Of a stretch of 64,000 bases of DNA, positions 9,081 to 16,952 are shown piece by piece; within the stretch, counting starts at the first letter, position 1, and each line of letters starts with the position of its first letter. The DNA comes from Luteolibacter sp. LG18 (GTDB taxonomy: Bacteria > Verrucomicrobiota > Verrucomicrobiia > Verrucomicrobiales > Akkermansiaceae): NCBI RefSeq assembly GCF_036322585.1, contig NZ_AP024600.1, positions 2,542,001 to 2,606,000 of the forward strand, written 5' to 3'. The translations under genes were made by a program, and so were the position numbers. The notes under the pieces were generated by a model that saw only the letters and a program-made list of their open reading frames with translations, was not told the DNA's origin and made no database searches.

Positions 9081-9830
9081 TCATGCCCGGTTTGGTGAAA
9101 CTGACAAGCGGCCGGGCAGCGCGAGCCGGGCCTGCTTGTGGCCGCGGAAATCCTTCCAGCAGCGGATCATCAGGCTGAAACTGCGTGGAGCGGGGATCCA
9201 GCGGTTGATCGACGAGGGATGGCCCCAGTGCGTGTCCACCAGCCGCTCCACGGTGTCGAAGAACCCGAACTGTTCGCGGTGCGTCCGGCTGAGCTGGATG
9301 TAGAGGTCGTCCATCGGCTTGCGCGGGACCGGATGGTGTTCCAGCACGTATTCCGCCAGCCGCCGGGAGACGATGTAGGCCCAGCCGCCGGTGTTGGTGG
9401 GGCTCACGCGGTTGAAGCGTTCGCCGGCCTCGATCATCCGGTAGCCGCGGAATTTTTCATCACGGACATTGTGGAGCTGGATGTGGTCGGCCCCAGGAGG
9501 GAGGTGGTTCCAGACGTTCGCCAGCGTCGTCATGGTCCCGGCCACCAGCTTGAAATCGTCCTCCAGGATCAGGCCGTAATCGAGATCCCGCGAGACGATC
9601 CGCCGCAACACCTCCAGATGGGAGTGGTAGCAGGCGACCTCACCGATGAAGAGATTCAGCCATGCGTGCATCGGGACGACCAGCTCCCGGCGCCGGGTGG
9701 CGAGCGCGTCGAGCCCGTCCACGACCTCGAAATCCCAGCCGGTGGCGGCGAGCTGGCGGAGGGAGCGCTCCCGCCGCTCCGCCTGCCTGGGCAGCGAAAT
9801 CAGGAAGATTCGTGTCCGGGGAGAGGGCAT
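9081..9830 (-). CDS. Glycosyltransferase family 25 (LPS/surface glycan), copy 1 of a tandem pair
   Basis: 249 residues from the ATG at 9830. It shares with the downstream paralogue RIFLISLPRQAERR, WDFEVVDGLDA, ACYHSHLEVLRR, LILEDDFKL, GGWAYIVSRRLAEYVLEHH and PMDDLYIQLSRTHREQFGFFDTVERLVD. The pair looks like a tandem duplication that has diverged, so the two enzymes probably differ in donor or acceptor. It is transcribed away from the small HTH-like gene at 9913. Confidence 0.88.
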   Translation of the reverse strand: MPSPRTRIFLISLPRQAERRERSLRQLAATGWDFEVVDGLDALATRRRELVVPMHAWLNLFIGEVACYHSHLEVLRRIVSRDLDYGLILEDDFKLVAGTMTTLANVWNHLPPGADHIQLHNVRDEKFRGYRMIEAGERFNRVSPTNTGGWAYIVSRRLAEYVLEHHPVPRKPMDDLYIQLSRTHREQFGFFDTVERLVDTHWGHPSSINRWIPAPRSFSLMIRCWKDFRGHKQARLALPGRLSVSPNRA

Positions 9831-9912
9831 CAACGCGTATTTTGCCCGTTTCCGGGGACGTCTGCAAGTTCTCCGGGGTTGGCAAGCGCCCGTGATCCGC
9901 TACACCGGGGGC

Positions 9913-10233
9913 ATGGAAGAACCGACACGCGACCACGGCACGCAGCCGCTCGACCGGCTGATGGAACGCTGGAAGCTGGGCAATCACGATCTGGTGGATG
10001 CCTCCACCGAGCAGCTCAACCACAAGCAGGTCCAGAAGGCACGCAAGGGCCGCCAGCTCACCCTGCACCTGATGCAGAAGGTGGCCCGCGCCCTCAATGT
10101 GGCCGTCTGGAACCGCCTGCCGAAGGAGCAGAAGGAGGTCTATTTCGAATACCTGCACCGCCACCTCTTCGATTACGCGAAGGGCTACGACGCGGCATGG
10201 CAGGATCCGAACGAGGCGCTGATGCCGGAGTGA
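9913..10233 (+). CDS. Small conserved-looking protein with possible XRE-like helix-turn-helix
   Basis: 106 residues from the ATG at 9913. I do not recognise a named family. Residues about 15-65 (LDRLMERWKLGNHDLVDAS, then a short turn, then KGRQLTLHLMQKVARALNV) follow the spacing of an XRE/Cro-type HTH, where a final helix ends in ALNV. The C-terminal half is aromatic and charged (YFEYLHRHLFDYAKGYDAAW). A small cytosolic DNA- or protein-binding role is a guess. Upstream is the divergent GT25 operon. Confidence 0.6.
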   Translation: MEEPTRDHGTQPLDRLMERWKLGNHDLVDASTEQLNHKQVQKARKGRQLTLHLMQKVARALNVAVWNRLPKEQKEVYFEYLHRHLFDYAKGYDAAWQDPNEALMPE

Positions 10234-10242
10234 GCGGCGATT

Positions 10243-10300
10243 TTGGTCTCCGATCACAAGGGTGACCGGAGACCGATGGTAGGCCGGGGCTCAGGCCCCG
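10243..10300. repeat. Hairpin pair including a single GTAG-footed palindrome
   Basis: GGTCTCCGATCAC pairs with GTGACCGGAGACC (10243-10273). It is followed by GTAG (10279-10282) and a CGGGG/CCCCG hairpin. The stop codon of the DJ-1 gene (10291-10293) falls inside the second hairpin. It may act as a terminator for the convergent genes and resembles the GTAG repeats described elsewhere. Confidence 0.45.
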
Positions 10301-10914
10301 CGCTTGTCCGCCTCGGCCACGATCGCCTGGAAGTAGGCGTCGAGGTCGGCGGCGGAGCGGGCGGTGACGAGGTCGTCGTCCACCACCACGTGGCTGGGGG
10401 CTGGAACGAAGGTCGCGCCCGCGTTGAGGATGTCCGCGAAAACCACGGTGTGGCAGATCACCTGGCGGCCCTTCAGAAGGTCCGGACGCGGGGTGAGGAT
10501 CCACAGGCCGTGGCACATCGCCCCTTTGAGGATGCGCTTGTTCTCCATCGCGCTGGCGTAGAAACGCACGGCGGGCGGGGTGGCGATCTCCTCCGGCGAG
10601 CCGAGGCTGCCCATCGGGAGGATTTCGCGCAGGCGCACCGCGCAGTAGTTCGCGGCCATGATCACGATGTCGTAGTCGTCGGCGCTGGCGTCGGCCACGT
10701 CCTTGTCCACCACCAGCGTGCGGACGTCGTGGATCTTGTCCGGGTTGTCGATGTCCGCCACCAGTGTCCGGGAGGGTTTCCCCCACAGGTAGCTGAGGAG
10801 GTCCACCTGCGCGCCGAGCGCGGGGAACTGCTTCAAGTAGTAGTCGATCTCGATCGGGATGAACTCGGTTTCGACGAGGACGGCGACGCGCTTGCCTGCG
10901 AGTGAAAGGGCCAT
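10291..10914 (-). CDS. DJ-1/PfpI-family protein
   Basis: 207 residues. The DJ-1/PfpI fold shows GKRVAVLVETEFIPIE at the N-terminus with the conserved acidic residue near 17, YDIVIMAANYCAVRLRE, and the nucleophile elbow LKGAMCHGLWIL with C134. Family members include glyoxalases, proteases and chaperones, so the reaction cannot be assigned. It lies 18 nt after the AGE-family gene on the same strand and is probably its operon partner, which would fit a role on reactive sugars or carbonyls (inference). Confidence 0.85.
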   Translation of the reverse strand: MALSLAGKRVAVLVETEFIPIEIDYYLKQFPALGAQVDLLSYLWGKPSRTLVADIDNPDKIHDVRTLVVDKDVADASADDYDIVIMAANYCAVRLREILPMGSLGSPEEIATPPAVRFYASAMENKRILKGAMCHGLWILTPRPDLLKGRQVICHTVVFADILNAGATFVPAPSHVVVDDDLVTARSAADLDAYFQAIVAEADKRGA

Positions 10915-10932
10915 GGTGTCGGGGCGCCGGGG

Positions 10933-12378
10933 TTAGTGGATGGTGGTGAAGGACACCTTCTGGCGTTTCGCGCCGCCGGAGGTGGTGGTTTCGTCGATCT
11001 TCTCCACGGTGGCTTGGTAGAAGTAGGGGCAGACCGTCCGCTTGCGCGGCTCTTCCTGCCAGGCGAAGTGGAGTTCCGCCGGTTCGCCGTGGAGTTCGCA
11101 GGCGAAGATGTAGCCGATCAACGCGTGCTCGAAGCTGTGCAGCGCGTTCTTCCATGAGTGCTGCTTGGGAATGCCCTCCACCGGCTGGTTGGTCGCGCCG
11201 CTCAGCATCGGCCAGATCTCCTTGTCCTTGTGGTCCACGAAATACTTGAACCAGTAGTCGTAGGTGCGGACGACGTAGCGGAGGTAGGCGGGATCGTTCA
11301 GCGCCAGAGCGCCCGCGACCTGGTCGAGCTCGCAGTGGATCCACCATTCCTTGTCGTCGTCGAGGGTGCCATCCGGCTTGAAGCGGCGGGCCCACGAGCC
11401 GGAGTCCTTCAGGTAGGCGAGGTCGACGATCTGTCCCGCGCGGCGCTGGGCGCTGACGAACATTTCGTAATCGCCGGTGATGGAGCCGATCAGCGAGATC
11501 AGCCAGAAGGTCTTCACGCTGTGGCCGAAATCCGTGTGCGGCGTGCTCCAGCGCTTGTCGGCGGTGCGGGTGACGGAGCCCCAGAACATCTCCGTGCGCG
11601 GCGAGTAGAAGCGGTCCATCATGATGTGGGCCAGCTTGATCAGGCGCTCCTTCCACACCACCTGGTGCTCTTCCGGCAGGCAGGGGGTGAGCAGCATCAT
11701 GTAGCCGTAGACCTGGTCGAGCTGGGCCACGAGTTCGAGCTGGTTGCGGCTGTCGCCATCGGGCGAGTCCTCCAGCACCCAGCGGAACATGTCCGCACCG
11801 GAGTCATAGTAGGTCAGCCAGATGTGGTCGTGGATCGTGAGGTTCTCCTGCAGGAGCTGCGGATCGCGGGTGAGGTAGTAGAGGAAGCCCGGGCCGGCGA
11901 GGCAGTAGGCGAGGTCCTGGCTGGTGCGGTAGGAATGCTCGGGGCCGGGCGTGCCGTCCTTGGCGGAGAAGTAGCTGAAGGCCCCGCCATTGACGCGGTC
12001 CACGGCGTGCTTGAGCAGGTAATCCACCCCGGCCTTGGCGTGGTCGAGATAGGTCTCATCGCCGGTCATGTGATAGGCCACACCGTAGGCGAAGCATTGG
12101 CGGGACTTGGCGCGGACGTGGTCGCGGTCGAGGAAGACGATGCCGTCGATGAGATGCTTGAACTCCGGCTTCAGGTGGTCCGGATCGACCAGCGAGCCAT
12201 CGTTGTTGCGGTAGGTGGGGAAGTTCCCGACCGGATTGCCGAGCGCCGTCGGCTGGGACCAGAAGGGGAGGAGGTCCTCCTTGAGGTGCTGCAGCCAGCG
12301 TTCCCCGCGCGGCAAATCGCGGAGCAGGGTCTCGATGTCGAAATACTGGAGGGCGGTCGGGGTGTCGTTTCGGGTCAT
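10933..12378 (-). CDS. AGE-family (N-acylglucosamine 2-epimerase-like) protein
   Basis: 481 residues from the ATG at 12378; a TTG six codons upstream is also in frame. It has the alpha/alpha-barrel pattern of AGE-type epimerases: AYGVAYHMTGDETYLDHAKAG, NGGAFSYFS, TDFGHSVKTFWLI, EWWIHCELDQVAGAL, PVEGIPKQHSWKNALHSFEHALIGY. Conserved His, Glu and Trp pairs of the active-site channel are visible, but no motif separates N-acylglucosamine epimerase from cellobiose or mannose isomerase. No signal peptide is seen, so it is cytosolic. Confidence 0.75.
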   Translation of the reverse strand: MTRNDTPTALQYFDIETLLRDLPRGERWLQHLKEDLLPFWSQPTALGNPVGNFPTYRNNDGSLVDPDHLKPEFKHLIDGIVFLDRDHVRAKSRQCFAYGVAYHMTGDETYLDHAKAGVDYLLKHAVDRVNGGAFSYFSAKDGTPGPEHSYRTSQDLAYCLAGPGFLYYLTRDPQLLQENLTIHDHIWLTYYDSGADMFRWVLEDSPDGDSRNQLELVAQLDQVYGYMMLLTPCLPEEHQVVWKERLIKLAHIMMDRFYSPRTEMFWGSVTRTADKRWSTPHTDFGHSVKTFWLISLIGSITGDYEMFVSAQRRAGQIVDLAYLKDSGSWARRFKPDGTLDDDKEWWIHCELDQVAGALALNDPAYLRYVVRTYDYWFKYFVDHKDKEIWPMLSGATNQPVEGIPKQHSWKNALHSFEHALIGYIFACELHGEPAELHFAWQEEPRKRTVCPYFYQATVEKIDETTTSGGAKRQKVSFTTIH

Positions 12379-12646
12379 GGGGTGACGGGTGAACAATCGG
12401 TTTCCCGCCTACCTGTCTGTTAGATCATCTGCAATGACAAAAGTTTATGTTGGTGTGACCAAAGTGGAACTTTGATTGAAGTGTGAATGAGGGTGTTTCA
12501 TGAAATCTTGGAAGATGTGTTATTTGCTTGTCGAGTGGCCGGAATCGGCTCAAATTCGGCCAGATCCGGTCGATTTGAGTGGGCTTTCGTTTCGCGAAGG
12601 GGAAGCTGTGACGGATCATTGCCATCGCTCTATCGGGGAAATCGTC

Positions 12647-13087
12647 ATGAATGCCCTTCCGACCGTGAAAATCGTCCGTCGTTACCAAGCTCCCGCCGAG
12701 CAGGTGTTCGATGCCTGGCTGGACCCGGCGCTGCTGGGGCGCTGGATGTTTGGCCCGGAGGTCCGGGACGAGGAGATCGTCCGGCTTTCGGTCGATGCGA
12801 AGGTGGGCGGTTGTTTCTCGTTCGTAGTGCAGCGCGGCGGCCAGGAGATCGATCACGTTGGCCGGTATCTCGAGATCGACCGGCCCTCGCGCCTGAAGTT
12901 CACCTGGGGTCTCGTCGGGATGTCGGTGGACGAGAGCTGGGTGACGCTCGACATCGTCGCGGATGGCGAAGGGTGCGAACTGACGCTCACCCATGAGCTC
13001 GATCCCGCCTGGGCCGATTATGCGGACCGCACCCGGCAGGGCTGGACGATGATGTGCGGCAAGCTGGCGGAGGTGTTGGAGAAGTAG
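12647..13087 (+). CDS. AHSA1/SRPBCC-domain protein
   Basis: 146 residues from the ATG at 12647. It has the SRPBCC signature: IVRRYQAPAEQVFDAWLDPALLGRWMFGP, GGCFSFVVQRGG, GRYLEIDRPSRLKFTWG, VTLDI and LTLTHE, ending in a long helix (GWTMMCGKLAEVLEK). Such proteins bind hydrophobic ligands or act with ArsR-type regulators; none is adjacent. The 268-bp region upstream separates it from the divergent AGE gene and shows no gene. The TAG stop is part of a GTAG repeat foot. Confidence 0.85.
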   Translation: MNALPTVKIVRRYQAPAEQVFDAWLDPALLGRWMFGPEVRDEEIVRLSVDAKVGGCFSFVVQRGGQEIDHVGRYLEIDRPSRLKFTWGLVGMSVDESWVTLDIVADGEGCELTLTHELDPAWADYADRTRQGWTMMCGKLAEVLEK

Positions 13088-13193
13088 AGCAAGTTTCCAA
13101 CTTGCTCATGGAAAGGCGTCCGCTTTCGGGAGGGTTGCGGGTGTCTGAGGACGTGGCGACCGCGAGAAGCGGCAAGTTGCAAACTTGCCCTAC
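13084..13193. repeat. Inverted pair of GTAG-footed hairpins (REP/BIME-like), AGCAAGTT type
   Basis: GTAG (13084-13087) is followed by a hairpin of AGCAAGTT/AACTTGCT. After a spacer, the mirror unit GCAAGTT/AACTTGC ends in CTAC (13190-13193). Both TAG triplets are stop codons, of the SRPBCC gene and of the convergent Aminopep gene. The element fills the whole space between the two genes. Confidence 0.85.
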
Positions 13194-14182
13194 TTCTTCA
13201 GCTTCCTCACCTCGGTCCAGAATGTCGGAAAATCGCCGTGGCAATCGTGCAGCAGCTTGGTGAACCGCGGCACCTGGTCCTCGTAGGTGGTGAAGGAATT
13301 GAGGCGGGCGTTGTTGATCGGATCGTTGATCCACGAGGTGAGGCCGCCGCCCCATTGGCCGCGGAGGGAACGGAGTTCGGTCTTGAGGCGGGCGTATTCG
13401 CGGGCCTTGCGCTGGCGTTTCACGGCATCGCCCGCGTCGCTGTCATAGATCGTTTTCAACCGCTCGGACGTGGTGCTGATAGCGGTGCGGGCCTGGGCCA
13501 GGCGGCGGAGGCGTTGCTCGTAGTAGGCGACGATGTCGGGCCTGCCGTTCGCGGTGAACCAGCGCCGCACGCTTTCGCGGGCGACGGCTTCGGCCATGCC
13601 CTCGTTGAACTTGGTGTCCCCGGTGACGTGGTAGCGGCGGTGGGACAGCTCGTGGAAGATCAGCTCGGCGAGCTCGAGTTCGTCGCGGTCGATGAAGGTG
13701 TTCAGCAGGGGATCGCGGAACATGCCGAGGGTGGAGTAGGCGTCGATGCCATCGCACCACGTTTCATAGCCCTGACGATGAAGCTTGGCCTGCTCGGCGT
13801 TGGCGTCGGCCTCGTTGAAATAGCCGCGGTAGCTTTGCTTCCCGATCACCGGATACCACCACTGCTTCGCCTCCATCGAAAGCTCCGGCGCGGCATGGAT
13901 CACCCACACCAGGTGCGGGCGCTGGAGATCCGCGTACATCTCGTAGGCGCCGCCGGAGGGCATGTCGAGGTGGTCGCGGGCGAAGGCGAGGAGCCGGGTG
14001 GTGAGCTCGAGTTTCTTCCGCAGCTTCTCGTCGGTGCTGGCGTCGGCTGCGAGACGGCTCACCGGCTGGCGGCGGATCATCACGTCCGCCTGCCCCGCCA
14101 CGGCCTGGGTGTAGAACTGGATCGTGCTGCACGAGGCCAGCAGGAGCGGGAGCAGGGCGAGGAGAAGGCGCACGGCGTCCAC
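13190..14182 (-). CDS. Putative aminopeptidase lipoprotein (Aminopep family, COG4324-like)
   Basis: 330 residues from the GTG at 14182, chosen because GAGG lies 5 nt upstream and because it starts a lipoprotein signal with lipobox LASC (Cys18). The zinc-binding motif HELSH is at 177-181 with a downstream Glu in TKFNEGMAEAV (E194). The family hallmarks YTQAVAGQ, LLAFARDHLDMPSGGAYEMYADLQRPHLVWVIHAAPE, SYRGYF and DAYSTLGMFRDPLL are all present. Family members are predicted membrane-anchored metallopeptidases without a proven substrate. An upstream in-frame extension runs into repeat DNA and is rejected. Confidence 0.85.
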   Translation of the reverse strand: MDAVRLLLALLPLLLASCSTIQFYTQAVAGQADVMIRRQPVSRLAADASTDEKLRKKLELTTRLLAFARDHLDMPSGGAYEMYADLQRPHLVWVIHAAPELSMEAKQWWYPVIGKQSYRGYFNEADANAEQAKLHRQGYETWCDGIDAYSTLGMFRDPLLNTFIDRDELELAELIFHELSHRRYHVTGDTKFNEGMAEAVARESVRRWFTANGRPDIVAYYEQRLRRLAQARTAISTTSERLKTIYDSDAGDAVKRQRKAREYARLKTELRSLRGQWGGGLTSWINDPINNARLNSFTTYEDQVPRFTKLLHDCHGDFPTFWTEVRKLKK

Positions 14183-14220
14183 TCTAACCTCATTTTGGAA
14201 GACGCCAAGGAGGAGGCGTT

Positions 14221-14423
14221 GAGCCTTTAGGCGAGGAGGGTCTTCCGGGAGGCGGAGGCTGGAGAGATTTGAGCCGCAAAGAGGCGCAAAAATCGCAAAA
14301 GGAAAGAGCTGGAGGCCGTGGAATGGGCTCCGGACCGCCCGTCTTCTCTTCCTGAAAAACTGAACACTGCAAACCAGCAAACTCTCCAGCCTCCGCCTCC
14401 CGGAAGACCCTCCTCGCCTAAAA
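14221..14423. repeat. MITE-like element, copy 1, interrupted near its right end by the IS4 element
   Basis: A 46-bp terminal inverted repeat starts GAGCCTTTAGGCGAGGAGGG (14221-14266). Its inverse complement occupies 14382-14422 and resumes after the insertion sequence at 15887-15897. The roughly 115-bp core has no ORF. The whole unit aligns end to end, in opposite orientation, with 19582-19788. About 207 bp without the IS. Confidence 0.85.
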
Positions 14424-14424
14424 C

Positions 14425-15886
14425 CCAATGCCGTTAAGGATTGTCCAGCGAGATGCTGTAAATCAATGGCATCGAGGTGGGCGTTCTCATTTTGGGCCAG
14501 TCTTTGACCGGTTGTCTCACCGCCCGCTGGCAACTCCGTGGCTTGCGTTTCGGGATCACCGCCGTTTCGGCCAGTTGCGCCAACAGCCGCCGCGCCCATT
14601 CCTCCCGTTGGGGATTGCCGATCAGGTCATGGCTCAGTTCAAAGGCCCGGCTCAGCGCCATCGTCCCCTCCAGCACCTGCGCGTAGCTGATCCGCAACAC
14701 CTCCACTCCCGCGTGATCCGCCACCGCGGCCCGCTGCGCGGCGATCAACGACGCCCCCATCAACCGCGCCAACACTTCCTGGGCCGCGCTTTCCGGCGTC
14801 TGCGCGTCGAGCGCCTTGCCGCGCGGGCCCAACGATTCCTTCAGTTCGCGGAAGAACAGTTCCTGCTCCCAGCGCCGGGCGTAGAGCTCCACGAGTTCGA
14901 GGGCCGGATACCGTTGCTCGTCGAGCAGCGAGGTCCACAACCGGATCTTCACCGACTTGCCTCCCGCCGCGAGAGTCAAGGTCGCGCGGATCTCCCGGGC
15001 TGCCAGATATCCCTGTTTGCGACGGGTGGCCGGGTCTCTCACCGGCAGATCGACCAGGCTCGAGCCATCGGCCAGACGGTCCTTCACCACCACCTTGATG
15101 TTGTCCTTCACCCGGACCAGGTAGTGGCTGCCGGCGGACTCAAGCCGCGGCTGCAGGTCCCACAGCAGCCAGGGAGAGCCGAACAGACGGTCGGCCAACA
15201 GCAGCGAACGGGCAGGCAATTCGCGCGAGGCGAAGAGTTCCCGGGCCAGCGTCATCTCTCCTTCGCCTTGCCATCCGAGGGTGGCGGCCAGCGGTTGGTG
15301 CTGGCCGAGTTCCACTAGGACGACGGCGAGGAGCTGGGCAAAGGCGGGCTGGCCGTTGCCCTTGCTGTTCCTCCGCTTGTGTGCCTCGCGGTTGATCGCT
15401 CCGGTGTTGCGCAGGTTGAAGCGGGTGCCATCCACGGCCACGAGGCGCAGGCCTTGGTGGAAGGCCTCGGGATGCCGCTCCTTCTCGGCGAGTGGCCGGA
15501 GGATGGCGGGAAGGGCCTCGGCGAGGAGCTTCCAGCCGATGGATTGGCCGCGCTGGCTCAGGGCGCTGTCGGAGAGGGAGATGCCGGTGATCTGTTTCAC
15601 GTGGGTGGCGAAGGTTCCAGCCCGGGCAAGCGCGTGGTGAACGCGCGCCATGAGCCACTGCCACGAGGAGAGCTTGCGGGCTCCGCGGCGACGAGGCCCA
15701 TGTGCCGCGAAAAGCCTGAAGCAGGCCTCCGGCGGGAACAGCCACTTGAAGTGCTCCTTGAAATCACCCGTGAATGGGACGCCGGAGAGGGATGGGTTTG
15801 GCACCGGGGCAGACAACCCGCTTGCTCCGGGCCGTACAGTAAAATCGAAATCCAAGGACTTACATCGATTCACTTAACGGCATTGG
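14425..15886 (-). mobile_element. IS4-family insertion sequence, 1462 bp
   Basis: A perfect 14-bp terminal inverted repeat, CCAATGCCGTTAAG, is at 14425-14438 and, inverted, at 15873-15886. The transposase frame spans almost the full length, with its stop inside the left repeat and its start at the edge of the right one. CCTAAA occurs on both flanks (14417-14422 and 15887-15892), the likely target duplication, though two extra bases (AC) lie between the left copy and the repeat. Confidence 0.9.
14434..15873 (-). CDS. IS4-family DDE transposase
   Basis: 479 residues, apparently intact. The catalytic triad is visible: VAVDGTRF (D148), LLADRLFGS (D228), and the IS4 YREK signature in YARRWEQELFFRELK (Y331, R334, E338, K345). 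The frame opens with GTG at 15873, at the inner edge of the terminal repeat; a TTG six codons later is an alternative. The stop TAA at 14436-14434 lies in the other terminal repeat. It catalyses cut-and-paste movement of the element. Confidence 0.93.
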   Translation of the reverse strand: MNRCKSLDFDFTVRPGASGLSAPVPNPSLSGVPFTGDFKEHFKWLFPPEACFRLFAAHGPRRRGARKLSSWQWLMARVHHALARAGTFATHVKQITGISLSDSALSQRGQSIGWKLLAEALPAILRPLAEKERHPEAFHQGLRLVAVDGTRFNLRNTGAINREAHKRRNSKGNGQPAFAQLLAVVLVELGQHQPLAATLGWQGEGEMTLARELFASRELPARSLLLADRLFGSPWLLWDLQPRLESAGSHYLVRVKDNIKVVVKDRLADGSSLVDLPVRDPATRRKQGYLAAREIRATLTLAAGGKSVKIRLWTSLLDEQRYPALELVELYARRWEQELFFRELKESLGPRGKALDAQTPESAAQEVLARLMGASLIAAQRAAVADHAGVEVLRISYAQVLEGTMALSRAFELSHDLIGNPQREEWARRLLAQLAETAVIPKRKPRSCQRAVRQPVKDWPKMRTPTSMPLIYSISLDNP

Positions 15887-15956
15887 CCTAAAGGCTCCAC
15901 TCCTCGACAGGACCGGCTTGAAAATGTCCTTAGTGGCGGCGAACTTGCCGTTCCTC

Positions 15957-16952
15957 ATGAGCGCGCCCCACCGGATCATCGGCCAAGGCCTCGCCGGCAC
16001 CTGTCTGGCGTGGGCTTTCCACGACCGCGGCGTACCCTTCGAAATCGTCGATCGCGAGAACGGCGGTAGCTCGCGGGTGGCCGCGGGGATGATCAATCCG
16101 GTGACCGGGAAGAACTTCCAGCCGTCGTGGCGGATCGCGGAATTCATGCCGGAGGCCGTGGACTTCTACCAGCGGTTGGAAGTGCGGCTCGGCGGGGTGT
16201 TCTGGCATCCGCTGCCGGTGTTGCGCCTGGCGTCCAGCGCCGCCGATTGGGACAAGATCCGGGGCAAGCTGGAGGACCCCGAGGTATCGCCGTGGGTGGC
16301 GGGTGAGGTTCCGCCGCCGGACGACCGCTGGGTGGCCGCGGTGGAGCTGAAAGGTGGCGGTCGCCTCGATGTGCCCGGTTTTCTCCAGGCCTCCCGGGAG
16401 TTTTTCTCTGCGCTGGGGGTTTATCGCCAGGCTGAGGCCGATCCTGCCTCGCCGGAGGATGCCCGTGGTATCTGGTGCGAAGGGGCGACCGGCTTGATCG
16501 CAGGCCGCCCCGGCCAACATCGTTGCGCCAAGGGCGAGATACTTACCCTGCGGGCCGATGGTTGGGATGAGCCTCATATCCGTGTCGCGGACGGCGGGTG
16601 GCTGATCCCGCTGGGCGATGGGATTTTCAAAGCGGGCGCGACCTACGTGTGGGACGTGCTCGATGCCACGCCGACGGAGAAGGGGCGGCGGCAGGTCGAG
16701 GAAATCGCGCATCGGCTAGCCCCTGGGCCGTTTGAGGTGATCGGCCACGATGCCGGGGTGCGACCGATCCTGCGTCGCAGCCAACCCCTGATTGGACCGC
16801 TGGGTGAGGGCTGGTTTTTCAACGGCCTGGGGTCGAAGGGTTCGCTCTACGCGCCGGGAGTCGCTCGGCGTCTGGCGGAGTGGATACTGGATGGCGTGGA
16901 GCCCGATCCGGATCTCGACCTGCGCCGGTTCCTCGCCTCCGTGAAACATTGA
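15957..16952 (+). CDS. FAD-dependent oxidoreductase (DAO/MnmC-like fold)
   Basis: 331 residues from the ATG at 15957. The N-terminus is a Rossmann motif (HRIIGQGLAGTCLAWAFHDRG) followed by an acidic strand end (FEIVDRE) and SSRVAAGMINPVTGKNF, as in DadA/MnmC-type DAO-fold enzymes. The C-terminus GWFFNGLGSKGSLYAPGVARRLAEWIL closes the FAD site. The substrate is unknown. Its stop overlaps the start of the methyltransferase gene (TGATG), so the two are coupled. The IS4 element lies 70 bp upstream and may have displaced its original promoter. Confidence 0.85.
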   Translation: MSAPHRIIGQGLAGTCLAWAFHDRGVPFEIVDRENGGSSRVAAGMINPVTGKNFQPSWRIAEFMPEAVDFYQRLEVRLGGVFWHPLPVLRLASSAADWDKIRGKLEDPEVSPWVAGEVPPPDDRWVAAVELKGGGRLDVPGFLQASREFFSALGVYRQAEADPASPEDARGIWCEGATGLIAGRPGQHRCAKGEILTLRADGWDEPHIRVADGGWLIPLGDGIFKAGATYVWDVLDATPTEKGRRQVEEIAHRLAPGPFEVIGHDAGVRPILRRSQPLIGPLGEGWFFNGLGSKGSLYAPGVARRLAEWILDGVEPDPDLDLRRFLASVKH

